Source: Fidelibacterota bacterium UBA6817
Lineage (GTDB): Bacteria; Fidelibacterota; Fidelibacteria; Fidelibacterales; Fidelibacteraceae
NCBI GenBank assembly: GCA_002452555.1
Contig: DKER01000123.1
Span: forward strand, 1-19,601
DNA length: 19,601 nucleotides
Direction: 5' to 3'
In this document: positions 15,082 through 19,601 of the stretch, one piece after another
Layout of the letters: each line of letters begins with the position of its first letter
Position numbering within the stretch: the stretch's first letter is position 1
Notes under the pieces: generated by a model
What the model saw: the letters and a program-made list of their open reading frames with translations, nothing else
Databases searched by the model: none
What the model was told of the DNA's origin: nothing
Program-made: the position numbers and the translations under genes

Positions 15082-15654
15082 CTAAATTAATCCGGCAAAA
15101 CCCATAAAAGCCAAAGCCAGACTGCCGGCAATGATCATGGTAATTCCGGCTCCTTGAAAGTGCCGGGGTACATCTGCCAGTTCCAGTTCTTCCCGTATAC
15201 CGGCCATGATAACAAGTGCCAGTGTAAACCCTGCTCCGGCACCGATTCCGTAGATCAAACTTTCCATAAAAGAATATTCTCTTAAAACTGCTATGAGCGC
15301 CAACCCAAGAATTGCACAGTTTGTAGTTATGAGGGGAAGAAATATTCCAAGTGCATCATAAAGGGGCTTGCTTACTTTACGAATAAACATTTCCACAAGC
15401 TGGACGAGAGAGGCAATTACCAGAATAAATGAAACATATTGAAGAATTTCAAGGTTGTACGGAACGAGAAGCAAGTGATAGATCAGCCACGTTACAACGG
15501 CTGTAATTGTCATGACGAATGTTACAGCCATTCCCATACTAACGGCTGAATCAACCCGTTTCGATACGCCGACGAAGGGACAAATGCCCAGAAATTGACT
15601 TAATACAAAGTTGTTGACGATGGCTGCAGAGATAAAAATGACGAGCAGTTCCAT
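15082..15654 (-). CDS. rnfA: Rnf complex subunit A
   Basis: Integral membrane subunit of the Rnf complex. The 190 residues form about six hydrophobic helices. FLGICPFVGVS (Cys25) in the first third and LITTNCAILG (Cys113) in the middle are the conserved half-helix cysteines. From Rnf and NQR structures, these cysteines together with those of RnfE hold an intramembrane iron-sulfur cluster between ferredoxin-side and FMN-side carriers. Length and motifs are standard for the RnfA/NqrE family. The ATG overlaps the rnfE stop by one base. The stop is TAG, and 48 bases separate it from the small Cys-rich gene downstream. Confidence 0.96.
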   Translation of the reverse strand: MELLVIFISAAIVNNFVLSQFLGICPFVGVSKRVDSAVSMGMAVTFVMTITAVVTWLIYHLLLVPYNLEILQYVSFILVIASLVQLVEMFIRKVSKPLYDALGIFLPLITTNCAILGLALIAVLREYSFMESLIYGIGAGAGFTLALVIMAGIREELELADVPRHFQGAGITMIIAGSLALAFMGFAGLI

Positions 15655-16262
15655 TATTTTGCCCTCCTGTCATTGATCCAGTTGGATGCACCGATCATGA
15701 GACCAAGCGTCAGAAATGCTCCGGGAGGCAAGATCATAACCATCCAGGGAGTGAAAGATGGCCACATAACCTGAATACCCAAGATTGTACCGGAACCCAG
15801 AAGTTCACGTATTGCACTTAGAATGATGAGAACAAGAGTAAAACCGATTCCCATACCCAGTGCATCCAAAATTGAACGGCCAACACCGTTTTTGGAAGCG
15901 AAAGCTTCCTGTCGTCCCAGAATCATGCAATTCACAATTATAAGTGGGATAAACGGCCCCAGATTCCTGCTGATATCCGGATAAAATGCCGCTAGATATC
16001 GATCCGCAATAGTCACAAAAGTTGCAATTACAACAATAAAACTGGCTATTCGGACTTGTTTGGGAATCAGATTTCTAAGCAGGGAAATGATTGTACTGGA
16101 GCAAATCAGAACAAATGAAGCAGCCAATCCCATGGCCAGGCCGTTTTCCACGGAAATCGTAACGGCAAGTGTGGGACAGAGTCCTAACAGAGCGATTAGA
16201 ATCGGATTCTCTTTCCATATCCCTTTCAGAAAATCTTCTTTGATTGTTACTTTTTTTGCCAT
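15654..16262 (-). CDS. rnfE: Rnf complex subunit E
   Basis: Integral membrane subunit of the Rnf complex and partner of RnfA in inverted orientation. The 202 residues contain a hydrophilic N-terminus (KKVTIKEDFLKGIWKENP) and LLGLCPTLAV with Cys29. About five more membrane helices follow, including LIIVNCMILGR with Cys112. These two Cys complete the four ligands of the intramembrane iron-sulfur cluster with RnfA. The conserved RQEAFASKNGVGRSILDALGMG loop is present. A ribosome site (AGGTGA) lies just before the ATG. It is 7 bases downstream of rnfG and overlaps rnfA by one base. Confidence 0.96.
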   Translation of the reverse strand: MAKKVTIKEDFLKGIWKENPILIALLGLCPTLAVTISVENGLAMGLAASFVLICSSTIISLLRNLIPKQVRIASFIVVIATFVTIADRYLAAFYPDISRNLGPFIPLIIVNCMILGRQEAFASKNGVGRSILDALGMGIGFTLVLIILSAIRELLGSGTILGIQVMWPSFTPWMVMILPPGAFLTLGLMIGASNWINDRRAK

Positions 16263-16269
16263 GGGTCAC

Positions 16270-16860
16270 CTACTGATTTAATGATTCATAAGCGGTCTTT
16301 GCGGCCGGAATATGTGTATTAAGAATTGTTACAACAGCCTGAGAGGATATGGTTGCACCGCTGATAGCTTCAATTTCATTCTCTGTTCCGGCTTGTTTAT
16401 TTTTCACATAATACATTTCAGGGAACGGTGATTTGCCCTTGAACTGTTCTGTAAACCATGTTTCTTCTCCTTTTCGGGATGGGTCCACGGCAATTTTTGT
16501 TCCCAGTCCGGGTGTTTCCTTCTGATCGAGAACAGAGAGACCGGTTATCTGTTTAAAGTCGGGTGTTACACCGACCATGAGGGAAATTATATCCTGAAAT
16601 CCGCCGCCTTTGATATTAAAAGTAATGCCGATGAGTTCATCTCCATCATATCCGAGATAAAACGTATATGAATCGGTCTGAATAACTTTTTCGCGGTAGT
16701 TGGCGGCAGGCGGAAGGACTTCTTTAACGGCTTTTTTAACTTCACTCTGCCGGTATTCTTCAATTTTTGGTGACGTATAAGCATCCCAGAATGAAAGCAA
16801 TCCGCCGGATAATGTGGCTATTATGGTAAGAACAAGGATCATTTTAACGGATGTATTCAT
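16270..16860 (-). CDS. rnfG: Rnf complex subunit G, covalent FMN protein
   Basis: Flavoprotein subunit of Rnf with one N-terminal membrane helix (about 7-25) and a periplasmic domain. The 196 residues include KETPGLGTK at about 114-122 and ISGATISSQAV at about 166-176. In that motif the Thr of SGAT (T170) is the known site of phosphoester-linked FMN. The start at 16860 is chosen because it gives a typical N-terminus and its ATG overlaps the rnfD stop (ATGA). An open frame continues 52 codons upstream, but that part overlaps rnfD and has no RnfG-like sequence. All features expected of a functional subunit are visible. Confidence 0.95.
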   Translation of the reverse strand: MNTSVKMILVLTIIATLSGGLLSFWDAYTSPKIEEYRQSEVKKAVKEVLPPAANYREKVIQTDSYTFYLGYDGDELIGITFNIKGGGFQDIISLMVGVTPDFKQITGLSVLDQKETPGLGTKIAVDPSRKGEETWFTEQFKGKSPFPEMYYVKNKQAGTENEIEAISGATISSQAVVTILNTHIPAAKTAYESLNQ

Positions 16861-17945
16861 GCCCGAGCCTCCCCGAAAAATTGTGGTCTTGTATAACGAT
16901 TGATTAAGGGTGTGAGTCCGTTCATCAGCAGGATGGAGTACATAACACCTTCCGGAAGTCCGCCGAATAGTCGGATGATCACCAGAATAATCCCTGCACC
17001 GATACTGTAAATCCATGTTCCTTTGGGAGTAATGGGGGACGTTACCATATCCGTAGCCATAAAAAAGGCTCCCAGGATCAGGCCGCCGGAGAATATGTGA
17101 AAAATCGGCGATGGATAAGCCTGCTGATCGGTGAGCCAGAAGATGCCTCCAAGAATAAATACACTGCCGAGAAATCCAACCGGTATCCGCCAGTCAGCAT
17201 GACGCATGATCAGAAGGAATAGTCCTCCCGCAAGGAGTGCCAAGGCTGATGTTTCTCCCAAAGAACCGCCGATATTTCCGAAGAAAAGAGGTTTTATATC
17301 ACTTAAAATATGTTCGTATTTGAAAAGACCGAGAGGAGTAGCTCCGGTTAAGGCATCTGTGGATGAAGCACCGGTATAGGCATGTAAATCAGCATATCGC
17401 GGTAAAACCCATGTTGTCATTTTAACCGGAAAGCTTGCTTGAAGAAAGGCTCTTCCCAAAAGGGCCGGATTAAAAATATTACAACCCAGACCGCCGAAAA
17501 TCTGTTTACCCACAGCAATTGCAAAAACTGCTCCGATAACTGTTCCGCCTACTGAAAACGAAGGGGGAAGAGTTAAAGCCAATAACAAGCCTGTTAAAAA
17601 AGCACTGCCGTCATCAAGCGTATCATGCTTTCCGCGAATTCGTGTTATCACGAACTCAGTTAGCATAGCTGCCAGAATTGATGAGCCAATCAATAATAAT
17701 GCTTTGAAACCGAAGAAGATCACTGACATGACGGTTGTCGGTAAAAGAGCAAGACAGACAGACCACATGATTTTTCGCACATTATCATTCGTCAGGGAAT
17801 GGGGAGATGAACCCATTATTAAAGGTCTGCCTTTGGGTTTATACAGACGGTCCCTCGGATCTTTTTTCGGTTTTATTTCCGTCTTATCCTGGGTTTTTAT
17901 CTCAGGCTTTACCTGTTCACGAGTGTTATTATCCTGTTTTTCCAT
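16857..17945 (-). CDS. rnfD: Rnf complex subunit D, covalent FMN, with charged N-terminal extension
   Basis: Integral membrane flavoprotein of Rnf, related to NqrB, thought to take part in ion translocation. The 362 residues contain SSPH at 46-49, where the family usually begins, then about ten membrane helices. GKQIFGGLGCNIFNPALLGRAF-type conserved loops are present. TDALTGATPLG has T203 as the FMN-linked Thr, and FMATDMVTSPITPKG comes near the end. Ahead of SSPH lie about 45 extra residues, very rich in Lys, Glu, Gln, Asp and Thr (KPEIKTQDKTEIKPKKD). The ATG at 17945 is 13 bases after the rnfC stop. A longer frame reaching 18056 overlaps rnfC and is not preferred. Confidence 0.95.
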   Translation of the reverse strand: MEKQDNNTREQVKPEIKTQDKTEIKPKKDPRDRLYKPKGRPLIMGSSPHSLTNDNVRKIMWSVCLALLPTTVMSVIFFGFKALLLIGSSILAAMLTEFVITRIRGKHDTLDDGSAFLTGLLLALTLPPSFSVGGTVIGAVFAIAVGKQIFGGLGCNIFNPALLGRAFLQASFPVKMTTWVLPRYADLHAYTGASSTDALTGATPLGLFKYEHILSDIKPLFFGNIGGSLGETSALALLAGGLFLLIMRHADWRIPVGFLGSVFILGGIFWLTDQQAYPSPIFHIFSGGLILGAFFMATDMVTSPITPKGTWIYSIGAGIILVIIRLFGGLPEGVMYSILLMNGLTPLINRYTRPQFFGEARA

Positions 17946-17958
17946 GTGCAACTCTGAT

Positions 17959-19293
17959 TTATGAAGCTTGTTGTTTTTTCTTAAGTTGATTAACGCGCAT
18001 TTTTCCAACCCGAATCCACTGAACCAATGGTATGTTTGCCGGACACGAAAAAGCACAAGATCCGCATTCTATACAATTTTGAATGCCGTATTTTTCTGCT
18101 TCTTCATATTTTTTATACTCGGTTAATTTTGCAAGGCGGGTTGGGAGCAGATACATGGGACAGGCATCCACACATGCTCCGCAGCGAATGCAGGGAAAAT
18201 GTTCAACCAACTTTATGTGTTTGGATGTATTGCAAACAATACCACCGGTTGCTTTGATTACGGGGATCTGAAGATCATATTGTGCAAGTCCCATCATTGG
18301 ACCGCCCATAAAAACAAGGGTTGTTTCGTCTTTTAATCCTCCGCAAAACTCAATCAGATCGCTGAATGGCGTACCGATACGTGTAATCAGATTTTTTGGA
18401 TTGGTAATACCGTCTCCTGTAACAGTTGTAACCCGTTCAACAAGCGGTTTGCCTTCAGTGACGGCTTTTGCAACAGCCAAAGCTGTGGCCACATTATTAA
18501 CAATTACACCAACATCCATGGGCAGTCCGCCTACAGGGACTTTCCGTTTGAGAACGGATTCAATCAGCATTTTTTCTGCACCCTGGGGGTACTTCACTTC
18601 AAGCGGCACCACCTGAAATCTGTATCCCAAATCCTTTACCCGTTTGCTCATCATTTCGATTGCATCCGGTTTGTTGTCTTCTATACCTATAAACCCATTT
18701 TCAACGTTAAGAATTTTCATCAGAATATTCATGCCTGTCAGAATCTTATCCGTTTGTTCGACCATGATTCTGTGATCTGATGTGAGATAGGGCTCGCATT
18801 CCACCCCGTTTAAAATAAAGGAGTCGATGACCTTGTCTTTCGGCGGACTGAGTTTGACATGGGTGGGAAAAGCAGCTCCTCCCATTCCAACGATACCGGC
18901 TTCATTGATGAGTTTAATCAACTCAACAACGGGAGTGTTCTCCCAGTTGTCAGGTACAGCCAGAAGATCCCACTCGTCATCTTCAGCGGTCTGCTCAATG
19001 TGTATCATATCAACACGCATCCCGAGAGGGGGAGGAAATTTATCCACTGTTTTTACAACACCGGTTATACTGGAATGGACCGGACTGGATACATAGGCAC
19101 TGCTTCTGCCGATTGTTTGTCCTGTTTTAACAGAGTCACCTTTACTGACTAAGGGTTCACAAGGTGAACCGATATGCTGCTGCAGTGGAATAAAAACCTG
19201 TTTCGGCAAGGGCATTTTTTCAATTGGGATATGATTGCTATACTGTTTATTCTCTCCCGGATGAATCCCTTTTTTGAATGTCCGTAGTTTCAA
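17959..19293 (-). CDS. rnfC: Rnf complex subunit C, NADH/FMN and iron-sulfur protein
   Basis: Peripheral cytoplasmic subunit of Rnf that exchanges electrons with NAD(H). The 444 residues start with RTFKKGIHPGENK, typical of RnfC. A biotinyl-like or barrel-sandwich segment (about 40-90) follows, then GMGGAAFPTHVKL near 135-148 (flavin and nucleotide region). Two four-cysteine motifs come near the C-terminus: CIRCGACVDACP (about 365) and CIECGSCAFSCP (about 405), each able to hold a [4Fe-4S] cluster. The start is TTG at 19293. An in-frame TGA lies two codons upstream, so no earlier start is possible, and AGGAG is present 10 bases upstream. It is the first gene of the operon. Confidence 0.96.
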   Translation of the reverse strand: MKLRTFKKGIHPGENKQYSNHIPIEKMPLPKQVFIPLQQHIGSPCEPLVSKGDSVKTGQTIGRSSAYVSSPVHSSITGVVKTVDKFPPPLGMRVDMIHIEQTAEDDEWDLLAVPDNWENTPVVELIKLINEAGIVGMGGAAFPTHVKLSPPKDKVIDSFILNGVECEPYLTSDHRIMVEQTDKILTGMNILMKILNVENGFIGIEDNKPDAIEMMSKRVKDLGYRFQVVPLEVKYPQGAEKMLIESVLKRKVPVGGLPMDVGVIVNNVATALAVAKAVTEGKPLVERVTTVTGDGITNPKNLITRIGTPFSDLIEFCGGLKDETTLVFMGGPMMGLAQYDLQIPVIKATGGIVCNTSKHIKLVEHFPCIRCGACVDACPMYLLPTRLAKLTEYKKYEEAEKYGIQNCIECGSCAFSCPANIPLVQWIRVGKMRVNQLKKKQQAS

Positions 19294-19303
19294 GGCTCAA
19301 TAT

Positions 19304-19308
19304 CTCCT
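19304..19308 (-). promoter_or_regulatory. Ribosome binding site for rnfC with TTG start
   Basis: AGGAG on the minus strand, 10 bases before TTG 19293. The in-frame stop shortly upstream excludes longer versions, so the start is fixed to this TTG unless the protein begins well inside the conserved N-terminus. Confidence 0.6.
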
Positions 19309-19420
19309 GATTGTACAACCATGAAAGGATGTATCGTTTATTTTATGTTGATTTTCCCTGATGTTTATCATTCATCTCAGGCGAAAATATAAAGAATTAT
19401 TTCAAAAAACCGCGTTGAGG

Positions 19421-19601
19421 CTCGCGGTGCTCGCAGTTGTCAGTCGACAGTCGTCAGTGGACAGTCCAGTAGCCAGTAGCCAGTAGCCAGTAGCCGGTAG
19501 CCGGTAGAAAGCAGTTGACAGTTGTCAGTGGTCAGTCAACAGGCAATCAGTCCTCTTGAGCCCATGAACCCTTGAGCCCTTAAACAGCGAGCGCAGCGAG
19601 C
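19421..19601. repeat. Dispersed intergenic repeat block, second copy of the family near uvrA
   Basis: The block shares several words with 2777-2888. CAGTCGACAGTC is at 19441-19452 and again at 2791-2802. A 25-base stretch at 19526-19550 matches 2805-2829 with two differences. GCGAGCGCAGCGAGC is at 19587-19601 and 2854-2868. It also has TGACAGTTGTCA (a near-palindrome around 19516-19527), GTTGAC/GTCAAC inverted copies (19514-19519 and 19535-19540), and CTTGAGCCC twice (19555-19563 and 19571-19579). The block continues beyond the window edge. Confidence 0.8.
19467..19508. repeat. Tandem 7-bp repeat, six units
   Basis: Four perfect CAGTAGC units (19467-19494) are followed by CGGTAGC (19495-19501) and CGGTAGA (19502-19508). 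The single A-to-G change is shared by the last two units, which suggests expansion by slippage after the change. The array lies inside the larger repeat block upstream of rnfC. Confidence 0.9.

Larger units (their letters stand above)
19294..19601. other. rnf upstream region and repeat block (308 bases without a gene)
   Basis: Bases 19294-19420 are AT-rich and should hold the rnf promoter on the minus strand. I could not identify convincing -35/-10 elements. From about 19421 to the window end the sequence changes to a mosaic of short repeats, described separately. No open frame with family resemblance is present. Confidence 0.6.

Noticed and set aside
16861..17016. Upstream extension of rnfG by 52 codons
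   Set aside because: Overlaps rnfD in another frame, while the ATG at 16860 gives a standard N-terminus with ATGA coupling.
19441..19560. Possible CRISPR array, judged from regularly spaced CAGT words
   Set aside because: Units are 7-12 bases and overlapping, with no constant-length repeats of 25-40 bases, no unique spacers and no cas genes in the window.

Overview
This window looks like chromosomal DNA from an anaerobic or fermentative diderm (Gram-negative-type) bacterium of moderate, slightly AT-rich composition. Diderm status is inferred from the lipopolysaccharide-core style glycosyltransferases, including a heptosyltransferase. An anaerobic lifestyle is inferred from a complete Rnf complex. 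The dispersed 'CAGTCGACAGTC'-type intergenic repeats and the gene mix would fit an FCB-group or candidate-phylum lineage (for example Marinimicrobia or Cloacimonadota relatives). That placement is a guess from memory, not a demonstrated assignment.

Region 1 (1-2776, + strand) is a compact housekeeping operon with overlapping starts and stops: xseB (5' end cut off), nadK, folB, folK, a deoxynucleoside kinase and a small acidic-tailed membrane protein. A repeat-rich convergent junction (about 2777-2888) carries a perfect 12-bp inverted repeat. It separates this operon from uvrA on the minus strand (2889-5729). uvrA is divergent from anmK (5897-7030, + strand, TTG start).

Region 2 (7321-13204, + strand) is a six-gene envelope-glycan operon with overlapping or touching genes: two GT2 glycosyltransferases, a GT4 glycosyltransferase, a GT9 heptosyltransferase, an ATP-grasp protein and a CDP-glycerol glycerophosphotransferase-like protein. 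The first four look like outer-membrane LPS-core assembly. The last two suggest an amino-acyl and/or phosphodiester-linked decoration. An AT-rich hairpin with a ten-T tract overlaps the end of the operon.

Region 3 (13554-19293, - strand) is an Rnf operon in the order rnfC-D-G-E-A-[70-aa Cys-rich membrane protein]-rnfB-rseC-like. Rnf couples electron transfer between ferredoxin and NAD to Na+ or H+ transport across the inner membrane. The key cofactor-binding residues of all six canonical subunits are visible. The 70-residue protein aligns with the N-terminal membrane anchor and CxxCGxxGC motif of RnfB and looks like a stand-alone mini-RnfB. The terminal RseC-like protein lacks the usual N-terminal cysteine cluster. 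These two are the most interesting points of the window.

The right edge (19294-19601) is the rnf upstream region. It contains the same repeat family as the uvrA junction plus a tandem 7-bp repeat.
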